DNA of 64,000 bases from Rhodospirillales bacterium (GTDB lineage: Bacteria > Pseudomonadota > Alphaproteobacteria > BOG-932 > Roseiterribacteraceae): positions 37,637-101,636 of the forward strand of contig PLTD01000237.1 in NCBI GenBank assembly GCA_003165335.1. Reading direction: 5' to 3'. Each line of letters starts with the position of its first letter. The stretch's first letter is position 1. Below the pieces are notes generated by a model. It was not told where the DNA came from. It searched no databases and saw nothing but the letters and a program-made list of their open reading frames with translations. Positions 26,103-35,195 of the stretch are shown in pieces. A program made the translations under genes and the position numbers.

Positions 26103-27842
26103 ATGCTTGACCTAGTGATCAAAGATGGCCTCGTCATCGACGGTACCGGTATAGAACGCCGAGAAGCAGACGTCGGGGTACGCGACGGTCGCATCGTTGC
26201 CATCGGCAATGTGACTGAATCGGCGCGCGAGACGATCGCCGCCGACGGACGGGTCGTGTCCCCGGGCTTTATCGATGTGCATACGCACTACGACGCACAG
26301 GTCTTCTGGGACCACAGCCTAAGTCCCTCCTCCTATCATGGTGTCACCACCGTGGTCGCCGGCAATTGCGGCTTCAGCATCGCCCCCTTAAGCGGCAAGA
26401 AAGTCGACAGCGAATATCTGCTCCATATGCTGGCCCGCGTCGAAGGAATGCCGGTCGAAAGCCTCGAACAGGGCGTGCCCTGGGACTGGACCTCGTTCGG
26501 GGATTATCTAAGCCGGCTCGACGGAAAGCTGGGATTGAACGCGGCCTTTATGGTTGGGCACTCGGCACTGCGCCGCACGGTAATGGGTGCACGCGCGACT
26601 GGTGAGAAGGCGACGGAGGCGGACATAGCGGCAATGCAGCAGTTGCTCCGCGCCTCGCTGCGCGAAGGCGGGCTGGGCTTTTCGAGCACGATCTCGCCGA
26701 CGCACAATGATGCCGAGGGACGGCCCGTTCCCTCGCGCTACGCGACTGACGAAGAGTTGATTGCACTCGCCACAGTCGTGGGAGAGTTTCCCGGGACGAC
26801 TCTCGAATTTCTGCCGGCGGTGACGCAATTCGGCGCCGAGCAGATGGAACGGATGACCCGCCTGTCGGTCGCTGCCCAAAGACCTCTGAACTGGAACCTG
26901 ATTGTTCCCAACGCGGCCAACCCCGACCTGCTCAAGTTGCAACTGGGCGCCGGGGACCACGCGGCAAAGCATGGCGGGCGCGTCGTAGGACTGGCGATCG
27001 CCGGCCCCATTACCACGCGATTGAATTTGACAACTGTTTTCGTTCTGGACGCCCTGCCCGGCTGGGACGGAATTGCGCGGCTATCGCTCGACGAACGTAT
27101 GAAGGCGCTGCGCGACCCGGCAGTGCGGGAACGGCTGGACCGCATGGCCAACTCCGAGGCGGCCGGCGTATTCCGCGGGCTGGCGCGGTGGGAGACCTAT
27201 ACGATCGTCGAAGTGTTCGAGCCGTCAAACAAGCCGCTTGAGGGACTGACCGTCGCCAAGATTGCGGAAATTCAGGGCAAAAAGCCATTCGACGCGCTAC
27301 TCGACCTGTGCCTCTCGGAAAACCTGAAAACCTCGTTTGCGCCCCCCGCGTTCGGAGGCGATGATGCGACCTATCGGCTACGCGCAGAGACTTGGCAGGA
27401 TTGGCGCACCGTCATCGGCGGTTCCGACGCCGGCGCCCATCTCGACATGATCGACACCTTCGCCTTTTCCTCACAAGTGCTCGGTCCGGCTGTGCGCGAG
27501 CGGCAACTCCTGTCTCTCGAAAAAGCGGTTCATCTCTTGACCCAGGCCCCTGCCGAACTGATCGGCTTCACCGACCGGGGAACCATCAAAGTCGGAAACT
27601 GGGCTGACATTGTGGTGTTCGACCCGGATCGCATCGGCTGCGGACCGCTCCATACGAAGTTCGATCTTCCCGGCGGTGCTGGGCGTCTCTATGCGGACGC
27701 CGTGGGCGTCGGTCATGTGATTGTGAACGGCAAGGAGGTCGTGCGTGACAACCGTCTGACCGGCGTCGAATCCGGTCGCGTTCTGCGATCGGGGCGCGAC
27801 ACCTACACGGTTTCGCTGACGGGAAATCAGACCAGGCACTGA
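26103..27842 (+). CDS. N-acyl-D-amino-acid deacylase-like amidohydrolase
   Basis: A 579-aa metal-dependent hydrolase of the D-aminoacylase branch. Metal site HTHYDAQ near residues 60-66, VTTVVAGNCGFSIAP (the family's conserved Cys/Gly segment), VGHSALRRTVMG, and the late Asp in GGSDAGAHLDM. A C-terminal beta-sandwich closes the protein (GNWADIVVFDPD). In catabolic clusters such enzymes often open lactams, lactones or amides rather than D-amino acids. It is separated by a single base from the next amidohydrolase, so they form an operon with the cupin. No signal peptide. Confidence 0.88.
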   Translation: MLDLVIKDGLVIDGTGIERREADVGVRDGRIVAIGNVTESARETIAADGRVVSPGFIDVHTHYDAQVFWDHSLSPSSYHGVTTVVAGNCGFSIAPLSGKKVDSEYLLHMLARVEGMPVESLEQGVPWDWTSFGDYLSRLDGKLGLNAAFMVGHSALRRTVMGARATGEKATEADIAAMQQLLRASLREGGLGFSSTISPTHNDAEGRPVPSRYATDEELIALATVVGEFPGTTLEFLPAVTQFGAEQMERMTRLSVAAQRPLNWNLIVPNAANPDLLKLQLGAGDHAAKHGGRVVGLAIAGPITTRLNLTTVFVLDALPGWDGIARLSLDERMKALRDPAVRERLDRMANSEAAGVFRGLARWETYTIVEVFEPSNKPLEGLTVAKIAEIQGKKPFDALLDLCLSENLKTSFAPPAFGGDDATYRLRAETWQDWRTVIGGSDAGAHLDMIDTFAFSSQVLGPAVRERQLLSLEKAVHLLTQAPAELIGFTDRGTIKVGNWADIVVFDPDRIGCGPLHTKFDLPGGAGRLYADAVGVGHVIVNGKEVVRDNRLTGVESGRVLRSGRDTYTVSLTGNQTRH

Positions 27843-27843
27843 T

Positions 27844-28836
27844 ATGGTCCAGCACAGTACGGTGGCGGAACGGGAAGCGATTTTATCGCCCGAACTGCCG
27901 ATCATCGATCCGCATCATCACCTGATGAATCACTATGGCATGCGCTATGAGATCGACGATCTTAAGTCCGACATGGCGGACGGACATAATATTCTGGCCA
28001 CGGTCTACGTCGAATGCCGCAGGGGATACCGCCAAAGCGGTCCCCCCGCTCTGGCGCCGGTGGGCGAGACCGAACTGATCGATTCCATCGTGTCCGCCCT
28101 GCCCCCTGGCCGAACCCGCTTCTGCGCGGGCATCGTCGCCCATGCCGACCTGACCTTGGGCGACGCGGTGGACGAGGTCCTGGACGCACATTTGGCGGCG
28201 TCTCCAGAGCGTTTCCGCGGCATCCGCCATCTTGCCGCCTGGGATGCGGACGAAACGGTCCACATGACCATGATCAACGCCTACCCGGCGATCCTGGACG
28301 AACCGTCGTTCCGGCGCGGCGCGATGCGGTTGGCAGCCCGGGGTCTCAGCTTCGACACCTGGATCTACCATCCGCAATTGCCCGATCTCGCGCGCTTCGC
28401 CAATGCGCTGCCAAATCTGAATATCGTTCTCGATCATATCGGAATGCCGGTGGGCGTAGGCCCTTATACCGGACGGCGCAGCGAAGTATTTGAAAACTGG
28501 CGGCACGGGATTCGCGCCTTGGCCAAGCACGACAATGTCGTTGTGAAACTGGGCGGCTTTGTCATGCCGATCACCGGATTTGGCTGGCATGAGCGTGCAA
28601 TCGCGGTGGGCTCGGAAGAACTGTCAAAGGCGACGCGCGACTATTACATGACCGTCATCGACGCATTCGGACCGAAGCGCTGCATGTTCGAGAGCAATTT
28701 TCCAATGGACCGTGAAGCCTGCGCCTATAACGTTCTGTGGAATTCGTTCAAGCGCATTGCAGCCGACTTCACGGATTCCGAAAAGGACGACCTGTTCCGG
28801 CGTACTGCGGCACGGCTTTATCGGTTGGAAACCTAG
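27844..28836 (+). CDS. Amidohydrolase-2 family (PDC lactonase-like) hydrolase
   Basis: A 330-aa TIM-barrel hydrolase. The start of the barrel has the metal motif IIDPHHHL near residues 19-26; VLDHIGMPVG and the late Asp-containing FESNFPMDRE match the LigI / 2-pyrone-4,6-dicarboxylate lactonase branch. It probably hydrolyses a lactone or a ring-opened product. It begins one base after the stop of the larger amidohydrolase and ends 9 nt before the cupin gene. A Baeyer-Villiger lactone is a logical substrate, but that is inference. Confidence 0.87.
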   Translation: MVQHSTVAEREAILSPELPIIDPHHHLMNHYGMRYEIDDLKSDMADGHNILATVYVECRRGYRQSGPPALAPVGETELIDSIVSALPPGRTRFCAGIVAHADLTLGDAVDEVLDAHLAASPERFRGIRHLAAWDADETVHMTMINAYPAILDEPSFRRGAMRLAARGLSFDTWIYHPQLPDLARFANALPNLNIVLDHIGMPVGVGPYTGRRSEVFENWRHGIRALAKHDNVVVKLGGFVMPITGFGWHERAIAVGSEELSKATRDYYMTVIDAFGPKRCMFESNFPMDREACAYNVLWNSFKRIAADFTDSEKDDLFRRTAARLYRLET

Positions 28837-28845
28837 GAGAGCGAT

Positions 28846-29265
28846 ATGGCGCGCGTTCGAATTCAAACAGAGGCGAATTTCGGCTGGTTGCTTTCACGCG
28901 AAACCCTGCCGGAGGGAATGACAGGCAATTACAGCGAGGGGGAGCTGAATGCCAGCTACCGTATCAGAGAACCGGGCACGAGCAGCGAACCCCAGCTGGT
29001 AGAGTTGCGATACGAACCACGCGCCGAGGTCCAGATCCACGCGCATGACGAGGATGAGATCATCTATATCCTGGGCGGCGAAATGCACCTGGGCAGTCGC
29101 GTGTTGGGCCCCGGCACGTCGCTCGCCATCGCCGGGAAAACATTCTACGGCTTCAAAGCCGGTCCCACCGGCCTTCAATTTCTGAACTTTCGTCCGCGTC
29201 AGGATCTGACCTTCTACACAACCAAGGAATCGCTGGCACAGCACGACTCCCACGCTGCCGAGTAA
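28846..29265 (+). CDS. Cupin-domain protein
   Basis: A 139-aa single-domain cupin. Motif 1 is visible as VQIHAHDEDEIIYILGGEMHLG (two His, one Glu) and motif 2 as GPGTSLAIAGKTFYGFKAGP, where the usual second-motif His is replaced by aromatic/Lys residues, so metal binding may be altered. It is the third gene of the amidohydrolase operon, preceded by AGGAGAGCG. It could be an isomerase, a dioxygenase or a binding protein. Confidence 0.82.
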   Translation: MARVRIQTEANFGWLLSRETLPEGMTGNYSEGELNASYRIREPGTSSEPQLVELRYEPRAEVQIHAHDEDEIIYILGGEMHLGSRVLGPGTSLAIAGKTFYGFKAGPTGLQFLNFRPRQDLTFYTTKESLAQHDSHAAE

Positions 29266-29309
29266 GGACCGCGGCCTCCAGGCCGAATCTCCACCGCGTG
29301 CCTTCACTA

Positions 29310-30887
29310 TCAATGGAGGGCAACCGAGCCCGTGCCGGCACCGGGTCTTCGTAACAAGAACACTGTCCCCATCGACAGGAACAAGCCGATGCCAAACAGC
29401 CACAAGGCATCGGCATAGGCCATCACCAGACCTTGTTGCGATATTTGCAGGCGAAGCGCAGCCATCGATTGAGCCTGGCTATGCGCCAAATCGGCGCCTA
29501 GGCCGCCCAGCTTGCCGTCGAGGATTTGGAGTTGCTGCTGCAGCAATCGGGAATTCCCTGTAATCCCCTCGGAAATCATCTGGAAATGGAACACCGAGCG
29601 CCAGTCGATAATGGCGGCGGTGGCGGCTAGCCCAACCGATCCACCGAGATTGCGTATCATATTGAACAGTCCGGACGCGTCCGCTGCGCTCTCAGGCACA
29701 ACCGTAGCCATCGCCACCTGTGTCAGAGGTATGAACACCAAAGATAGGCCAATTCCCCGAACAACTTGCGGCCAGAACAGCTCGTCGGCAGTTGTAAGCG
29801 AGGTCAGATCAATGTTCATAAAGCAGCCGACACCCAGCAAGAACAACCCGCCGGCGATCGTCGTGCGCGATCCGAATCTGTTCTGGATCGCCGGGATCAA
29901 TGGTGTGGAGAGCATCGACGCGCCGTTCAGGGACAACATCGCCAAGCCAACTTGCTGAGAGGTGTAATGGGCAATCGTGCCGAGAAAAGTCGGTGCGAAA
30001 AACACTCCGAAATAAAGGATTGCACCGAAAATAAAGCTGATCAGCAGGCTGGCGCTGAAGCTGCTGTCGGCAAACAGCGAAAGACGAATTACCGGATTGC
30101 GGTGCCTGCGTTCCACAAAAATCAGGATGCCGAAAGCGACAGCGCTAAGCAGGCTGAGGCGCGTTATCAGTATCGACTCAAACCAGGCCTCGCGCTGCCC
30201 CTCCTCCAACACGATGGTCAGGCAGGCCAGCGAGATCGTCAGCATTACCAACCCGATCCAGTCGGCATTGCGCAACTCGGCCAGCCGTGCCGGCACGCTG
30301 TCGAGCGTGGCGATCAACATGACGATCAGGGCCAACCCAATCGGCACATTCAAGATAAACAGATAGGGCCAGCCGAGATGATCGGTAATCCAACCACCGA
30401 TCACTGGCCCCAAGGACGGCGTGATCATCGCCCCTGTCGTAAATAAGGCAAATCCTGTCAACTGCTTAGAGCGCGGGAGCACCGTCATAATAATCGTCTG
30501 CGCAGATGGGATCAGCGCCGCCCCGGTTAGACCTTGCCCTACACGAAACGCAATCATTTCGGTCAGATTCGTGGATAGCGCGCAAAGGAGCGAAAAACCG
30601 ACAAAGAGCGTAACTGCGCTGATCAACAGTCGCTGCAATCCCAAAAGCCGGGTCAGCCATGCGCTCATGGGAATAACCACGATCTCGGCCGCCAGATAGC
30701 CGGTCATGATCCATGTGCCCTCAGATATGGTCGCGCCGATTTCGCCCTGAATTTGGGGCAATGACGATGTCGTTATTGAAGTATCGAGCGTGACCATAGC
30801 AGCACCGATCGTACCGGCGATAACCGCGACCCATGCGCGTAGCGTCGCCTTCGGCTCGTCGACTGCTTCGATCCCATCGCTCTCCAT
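29310..30887 (-). CDS. DHA2-family (EmrB/QacA-type) MFS efflux transporter
   Basis: A 525-aa inner-membrane drug:proton antiporter with about 14 hydrophobic segments. Motif C-like and entry motifs seen: VTLDTSITTSSLPQIQGEIG (motif D1, LDxTIVNVALP-like), the conserved TMs with ITPSLGPVIGGWITDHLGW, and NVPIGL. It pairs with the HlyD-like adaptor gene upstream (10-nt gap) as an EmrAB-type tripartite pump; no outer-membrane TolC gene is here. Likely exports a toxic substrate or intermediate of the neighbouring pathway. A divergent TetR gene probably represses it. Confidence 0.94.
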   Translation of the reverse strand: MESDGIEAVDEPKATLRAWVAVIAGTIGAAMVTLDTSITTSSLPQIQGEIGATISEGTWIMTGYLAAEIVVIPMSAWLTRLLGLQRLLISAVTLFVGFSLLCALSTNLTEMIAFRVGQGLTGAALIPSAQTIIMTVLPRSKQLTGFALFTTGAMITPSLGPVIGGWITDHLGWPYLFILNVPIGLALIVMLIATLDSVPARLAELRNADWIGLVMLTISLACLTIVLEEGQREAWFESILITRLSLLSAVAFGILIFVERRHRNPVIRLSLFADSSFSASLLISFIFGAILYFGVFFAPTFLGTIAHYTSQQVGLAMLSLNGASMLSTPLIPAIQNRFGSRTTIAGGLFLLGVGCFMNIDLTSLTTADELFWPQVVRGIGLSLVFIPLTQVAMATVVPESAADASGLFNMIRNLGGSVGLAATAAIIDWRSVFHFQMISEGITGNSRLLQQQLQILDGKLGGLGADLAHSQAQSMAALRLQISQQGLVMAYADALWLFGIGLFLSMGTVFLLRRPGAGTGSVALH

Positions 30888-30897
30888 CGTTACGCCG

Positions 30898-31995
30898 TCA
30901 GCGGGTGTCGACGGTCGCAGTGACCGACAAGCCCGGCAATAGTGCGGCGCGAATCATGGGGCCTGCTTCGATACTGATTCGCACAGGCACACGCTGAACG
31001 ATCTTCGTAAAGTTGCCAGTAGCATTCTCGGGCGGCAACAAGGCGAATTGTGCGCCGGTTCCCGGAGACAGGCTCTCGACATGCCCCGAGACTGCCAAAT
31101 CAGGCATCGCGTCCAAACGGATCTCTACCGGTTGTCCTATCCGCAGGCGGCCGATTTGAGTCTCTTTGTAATTGGCTTCCAGATAAATATCCTGCAGAGG
31201 GATCACCGACATGAGGCGTGTGCCGGCTGCCACGAATTGACCGATACTGACCGTCTTGTCGCCCACGCGCCCTTTGATTCGGCTCCGCAATTCCGTCGCG
31301 TTAAGGTCGAGTTGGGCAGCTAGAAGGCCGGCCTTGGCCGCTTCGCGCGCGCTTTCGCCTTCCCCGATTTGGGCTTTCAGCACATCGATCGCACGGCTGG
31401 CACTCGTGACGGCTGCACGGGCGTCGGTCAGTTCCGCATTCGCCTGCTCGGACAAGGTTCGCGATTGGTCCACCTGCTGACGCGATACCGCGCCGCTCTC
31501 AGCCAGCTGTCCAAACCGGGCAGCCTCGCGTTCGGCGTAGGCTGCCCGAGCAGCGGCGACAGTGGCAGACGCCTCGGATTGCTCAAAGAGCGACGTTTCG
31601 TGTGCAACCTGCGCCTGCAATTGCTTGATTGTAGCATCGGCTGAGCCGACCTGAGCCTGAGCGCGGGCGAATTGGGCGCGATAGGTTCCGTCGTCGATTC
31701 GCACCAGCAGCTGGCCCGCTTCGACGTCCTGATTCGCATTTACCAGCACTTCCGAGACATAGCCGGATACACGAGGGGCGACGACCATAGCGTCGGCTTT
31801 CAAATAAGCGTCGTTGGTCGTCTCCATAAAGCGAGATACCAGCAGCCAATGCGTGCCGAATCCGGCGACTGCGACCAAGACAAGCACCGACAGCGCCACC
31901 AAAAATACTCGCCTTTGCGCAGGCCCGCGCCATGTCCGGCTCGTATCCTTCGTCACACCCGAAACTGCATCTTTTGATGGATCGATCGCGGTCAT
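30898..31995 (-). CDS. HlyD/EmrA-family membrane fusion protein
   Basis: A 365-aa periplasmic adaptor with one N-terminal transmembrane helix (RVFLVALSVLVLVAVAGFGT). It has the lipoyl half-motifs (TTNDAYLKADAMVVAPRVSG and ELRSRIKGRVGDKTVSIGQFV), a long coiled-coil hairpin of Ala/Gln/Glu-rich helices (about residues 110-220) and a C-terminal beta-barrel. It bridges EmrB-type MFS to an outer-membrane channel. First gene of the leftward efflux operon, divergent from the TetR regulator with a 55-nt gap. Confidence 0.93.
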   Translation of the reverse strand: MTAIDPSKDAVSGVTKDTSRTWRGPAQRRVFLVALSVLVLVAVAGFGTHWLLVSRFMETTNDAYLKADAMVVAPRVSGYVSEVLVNANQDVEAGQLLVRIDDGTYRAQFARAQAQVGSADATIKQLQAQVAHETSLFEQSEASATVAAARAAYAEREAARFGQLAESGAVSRQQVDQSRTLSEQANAELTDARAAVTSASRAIDVLKAQIGEGESAREAAKAGLLAAQLDLNATELRSRIKGRVGDKTVSIGQFVAAGTRLMSVIPLQDIYLEANYKETQIGRLRIGQPVEIRLDAMPDLAVSGHVESLSPGTGAQFALLPPENATGNFTKIVQRVPVRISIEAGPMIRAALLPGLSVTATVDTR

Positions 31996-32014
31996 CTCTA
32001 AGCTCGCTTATTGC

Positions 32015-32046
32015 GATCGGAGAAAAAGAACGATACGGTTCCGATC
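32015..32046. promoter_or_regulatory. Inverted repeat between the efflux operon and its TetR gene
   Basis: GATCGGA (32015-32021) and TCCGATC (32040-32046) with an 18-nt spacer, filling the short divergent promoter region. This is a plausible TetR operator, though the spacer is longer than most. Confidence 0.35.
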
Positions 32047-32050
32047 CGAT

Positions 32051-32749
32051 ATGCGCAAGACCTTGCGTTCCCCGTCAGAGCGCCCGATGAAACCCCGCGC
32101 AAACGCCCCTATCCACCCGCGCAAAAGCGGACGTCCATCCCGCAAAGACGCGGAGCTTTTAAGCGCGCATATCGTAACCTGCGCAGCGCGACTTTTTATG
32201 CGTGACGGCTATGCCGGCGTCGCCGTGGAAAACGTCGCAGTGACCGCTGGAGTGGGTAAAAATACGATATACCGGCGCTATGCTTCCAAGTCTGATCTAT
32301 TCCAGGCGGTTGTGGATCATCAGATACGAAAGCTTCTGCCGCCGCCCAATGAGTTGGCAGAAAATAGCGACCTTGCGACCGGATTGAGGCGGGTCGCAGT
32401 CAGTTTGGTCGAAGCCGCCCTAAACCCCGAAACGACAGCCCTTCAGCGGCTGATAATCGCCGAGGCGGAACGCTTCCCGGAAATTTCTGCGATATGCCTC
32501 GAACGCGCCTATCAGCCGGCGATCGCGATTGCCCGCACAGTTCTCGAACGCACGGCGCCCCCTGGTACGGCTCCCACCCTGATGGATTTCGCCGCGGAAC
32601 AGTTCGTTGCCGGTGTCGCCTATGGGCCCCATCTGCATGCCCTGCTCGGCCATAGGGCGCTGGGGTCCGGAGAAGACTTATCCCGCTATGTCGAGCGCGT
32701 ATTGTCCCTGTTTCTGGCAGGCTGGCAGGCTGTTAGTGGGTCTGCCTGA
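32051..32749 (+). CDS. TetR/AcrR-family regulator of the EmrAB-type pump
   Basis: A 232-aa dimeric DNA-binding repressor. The N-terminal helix-turn-helix is ENVAVTAGVGKNTIYRRYASKSDLFQAV; the C-terminal ligand domain ends FLAGWQAV. ATG 32051 is the first start after the divergent efflux promoter; ATG 32087 is an alternative. Much longer forms read back through the efflux gene and are rejected. Its 3' end overlaps the end of the convergent DUF4010 gene by 17 bases. Its natural ligand is probably a pump substrate. Confidence 0.9.
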   Translation: MRKTLRSPSERPMKPRANAPIHPRKSGRPSRKDAELLSAHIVTCAARLFMRDGYAGVAVENVAVTAGVGKNTIYRRYASKSDLFQAVVDHQIRKLLPPPNELAENSDLATGLRRVAVSLVEAALNPETTALQRLIIAEAERFPEISAICLERAYQPAIAIARTVLERTAPPGTAPTLMDFAAEQFVAGVAYGPHLHALLGHRALGSGEDLSRYVERVLSLFLAGWQAVSGSA

Positions 32750-34013
32750 TCCAGAAAGCCGCCGCCAGCCCAGCCAGTGCCAGCACCACGAGCCCTGAAA
32801 CGGGAACGATGCTCGCCCGCGTTCCTGCGAATGAGGCGGTGTAAACGGCCTTGAGGATATTGTTCGATGCTGCCGCTATCAAAATGGCGACGGTCGCCAC
32901 GAACACCGGCAGCACCGGCGCCCCACCCTGAGCCATGCTAAGGACAAAAGGATCGATATCGGCGAAGCCGACGATGGCCGCCAGGAGTTCGATGCCGCCC
33001 AAACCGTAACTGGTCTTGACCCATGTCGATGCAAGCGAAATGGCTATAAACAAGGCCGCAAATATGAAGGCTGCGCTCAACTCCAGCGGATTGGTCGGCG
33101 GTGTGGCCGCGGCTGCCGGATGCGAGGCACCGCGCTCATGCCAATACCAAATTCCTGCCATCAACAAACCCAGCGCCGAGAGTATGAGAAGCGCCGGAGC
33201 GAGAACCCTCGCCAGGGACCAATTGAATATGGCGACAATGACCAACAGCCGAAGATACATAATGGCGGATGCCAAAATAATGCCGCTTTGGAGCTGGCCC
33301 AGAGTATCCGGTTCGGCATTGGCGCGACGCGCCAGAACAACCGTCGTGGCGGTCGAGGAATAGAGACCGCCGAGAAATGCGCTCCACAATACCGCTCCTG
33401 GCGGCGCAACATAGCGCTGAAGCAAATAGCTAGTGTAGGAAACCGTACAGACGGCGAGTACCGCAAGCCAAACCTGGTGAGGTGTTAAATCGGTGAAGCG
33501 CGTGATGGGAGAATTGGGAAGAAGCGGCAGCATCAACCCGGCCAGGATCATGAATTTGCCGGCGGTAACAATCTCACCGAGCTCGACCCGCCGGGCGAAC
33601 TCGTGAAGCTTAGCCCGCGCTGTCAAAAGCAGTACTGCGGTGACCGTCACCCCCACCGCGATCCAGGGCGGCTCCGATAGCGCCGCCGGCCCGATCAGAA
33701 ACGCCAACAAATTACAGGTCGGCACCATCAGTCCGACATTTGGCAGGCCCTCAGCATCGGTTTCGCCCGAATGGCGCCAGTAGAAGAGTCCGAGCCACAG
33801 ACCCAGCACCAGCAGACCCGCCGTGAGCGGCAAAAGATGAACACTGTCCAGTCGATATAGCAAAGCTCCTGAAAGACCGAGCAATGGAAAGGTTCGAATT
33901 CCGCCGGGCCGCGCCTGCCCGTCGCGGCCATAAAACTCCTCGAATGCAAGACCGAAGAAAAACCCGAGGCCAAGTACCAGGAGCAGATTGGTAATGGGTG
34001 AAGCTGCAAGCAT
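32733..34013 (-). CDS. MgtC/SapB-DUF4010 family membrane protein
   Basis: A 426-aa inner-membrane protein with about 11 helices. The N-terminal part has the MgtC/SapB signature (LLLVLGLGFFFGLAFE, RTFPLLGLSGALLY) and the rest is DUF4010 (GGLYSSTATTVVLARRAN, GFADIDPFVLSMA). Such proteins are annotated as putative metal or magnesium-related transporters; transport is not proven. ATG 34013 is preferred to a TTG at 34019. It faces the TetR gene tail to tail with a 17-base overlap. Confidence 0.88.
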   Translation of the reverse strand: MLAASPITNLLLVLGLGFFFGLAFEEFYGRDGQARPGGIRTFPLLGLSGALLYRLDSVHLLPLTAGLLVLGLWLGLFYWRHSGETDAEGLPNVGLMVPTCNLLAFLIGPAALSEPPWIAVGVTVTAVLLLTARAKLHEFARRVELGEIVTAGKFMILAGLMLPLLPNSPITRFTDLTPHQVWLAVLAVCTVSYTSYLLQRYVAPPGAVLWSAFLGGLYSSTATTVVLARRANAEPDTLGQLQSGIILASAIMYLRLLVIVAIFNWSLARVLAPALLILSALGLLMAGIWYWHERGASHPAAAATPPTNPLELSAAFIFAALFIAISLASTWVKTSYGLGGIELLAAIVGFADIDPFVLSMAQGGAPVLPVFVATVAILIAAASNNILKAVYTASFAGTRASIVPVSGLVVLALAGLAAAFWIRQTH

Positions 34014-34387
34014 CGACAAATTACCAGCCGTGGAAAAAAGACAATTGAAAACCTAAAAATTTAGATTTCTTCAGGAGCAAATTTCGTCTTCTTCAGTTCC
34101 AGCGGCAGCGATCTAACAAGATAGCTCCGATCGATATCTTACTATATCGCAAAGGTAATCGGCTCAGTGAATTTTATCCTTTGGCAACAATCTCAGACAT
34201 TTCCTTGGGTGTGCTCGGGCGGACAGCCGTTTTTGTGAATAGCGTGCATTCCGATCAAGGGATAAAATTACATTGACGTTGCGACTACGGCACTGACGTG
34301 CGACATATCGGAAATAAGGACGCTTAATGCCATCTGGATAACGCTCCTGCTTAGCTCTTCGCTCAGCCGATCGCCGGAGTTCAGTGA
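34014..34387. other. Intergenic region with no supported gene
   Basis: 374 bases, AT-rich in its left third. A weak CTAAA-AA-TTTAG palindrome lies near 34052. A minus-strand reading ends in a plausible peptide tail (LPLELKKTKFAPEEI then stop at about 34062) but has no start codon downstream of its own in-frame stop, so it may be a decayed small gene. It presumably carries promoters for the DUF4010 gene and the 56-aa gene. Confidence 0.5.
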
Positions 34388-34558
34388 ATGGACCTGTTCA
34401 TAGCTCGACTGAATATCCAGCACTTCCGTAAGCTGCTGGAAGCGGAAACCGACACCGCTAAGCGGAACCGTCTTCTTCAGCTTTTGGCCGAAGAGGAAAA
34501 GATATTGAACGAGTTGGAAAGCGGAAAGCCCGGCCCAAAGGCTAAGGGGACGGCCTAG
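34388..34558 (+). CDS. Small conserved hypothetical protein (56 aa)
   Basis: ATG 34388 with GGAG nine bases upstream. The product begins MDLFIARLNIQHFRKLLEAE and continues TDTAKRNRLLQLLAEEEKIL, a two-helix charged peptide. The pattern ARLNIxHFRKLLxxETDxxKRxxLLxLLAEEExxL is, from memory, a widespread family of tiny alphaproteobacterial proteins of unknown function, often beside stress or regulatory genes. The end overlaps the convergent 72-aa gene by 17 bases. Function unknown. Confidence 0.72.
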   Translation: MDLFIARLNIQHFRKLLEAETDTAKRNRLLQLLAEEEKILNELESGKPGPKAKGTA

Positions 34559-34760
34559 ACGTCGCTCTGGGTTCAGGCGCACGGCCCCATTCCCGCCAAT
34601 GCGTGGGATAAACCTCAATCGTCTCGCCTGTCATGGCATTCACCCAGCCGTGCAGAAACCGACGCGCCGGAAAGAAGAGCGCGTGCGGCTTGTCCCTGAA
34701 CACGACCGCCAATTCTAGATCGCGATCAAACGGGGCTGTGGGTATAGGCTTCCATTGCAT
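34542..34760 (-). CDS. Small conserved hypothetical protein (72 aa)
   Basis: Begins MQWKPIPTAPFDRDLELAVV at ATG 34760 (a longer form from 34787 adds nine residues). It is rich in Trp/Pro, with the segments ALFFPARRFLHGWVNAMTGE and YPTHWREWG; this W-P-I-x-T-A-P-x-D-R-D-L-E-L-A-V start and THWREW end resemble a family of short alphaproteobacterial proteins of unknown function. No signal peptide or membrane span. Its 3' end overlaps the convergent 56-aa gene. Confidence 0.68.
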   Translation of the reverse strand: MQWKPIPTAPFDRDLELAVVFRDKPHALFFPARRFLHGWVNAMTGETIEVYPTHWREWGRAPEPRATSRPSP

Positions 34761-34831
34761 ATCCCTTTGTCCCGAAACTTTGGACAATATGCTTTGACAT
34801 AGATCATTGGACCCAAGTTTAACTTATCGGC

Positions 34832-35155
34832 TCACACGACCGGCAATCCTGCTGCCTTCCAGGCACCCAATCCGCCTGTCATATGTGCATGGTGAGCAAC
34901 TCCCAGTTCCTGGCATCGCGCGACTGCCATCGCCGAACGTTTACCCGAACCGCAATGAAAGACGACTTTGCACGCGCTGGGCGGCGGTAAAGCGGTGGGA
35001 TCGAAGGTCGAAAGCGGAAACAACAGCGCTCCGGCGATGCGGCCGGCCATGAACTCTTCAGGTTCCCTGACATCGATCAGAACAATCGACCGCGCAGCTA
35101 GCATGTCCCGCACTTCGGCAGGCGATATATCCTGCAGTTGGTTTTTGGCGTCCAT
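34832..35155 (-). CDS. Rhodanese-like sulfurtransferase
   Basis: A 107-aa single rhodanese domain that moves sulfane sulfur through a Cys persulfide. Active-site loop CGSGKRS with Cys68; LIDVREPEEFMAGRIAGALLFPL is the CH2A-like motif and MTGGLGAWKAAGLPV the typical C-terminus. ATG 35155 follows AAAGG; a GTG nine bases earlier is the alternative. It lies 40 nt downstream of an ArsR-type persulfide-sensor gene on the same strand, so it is probably induced by sulfide or persulfide stress. Confidence 0.93.
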   Translation of the reverse strand: MDAKNQLQDISPAEVRDMLAARSIVLIDVREPEEFMAGRIAGALLFPLSTFDPTALPPPSACKVVFHCGSGKRSAMAVARCQELGVAHHAHMTGGLGAWKAAGLPVV

Positions 35156-35195
35156 TTTATTCACCTTTCATTTTCCGATCAGCGCCCGCTCGCGA

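Noticed and set aside
34020..34140. Minus-strand peptide tail LPLELKKTKFAPEEI
   Set aside because: Looks protein-like but no start codon exists between its in-frame stops; at most a decayed gene.
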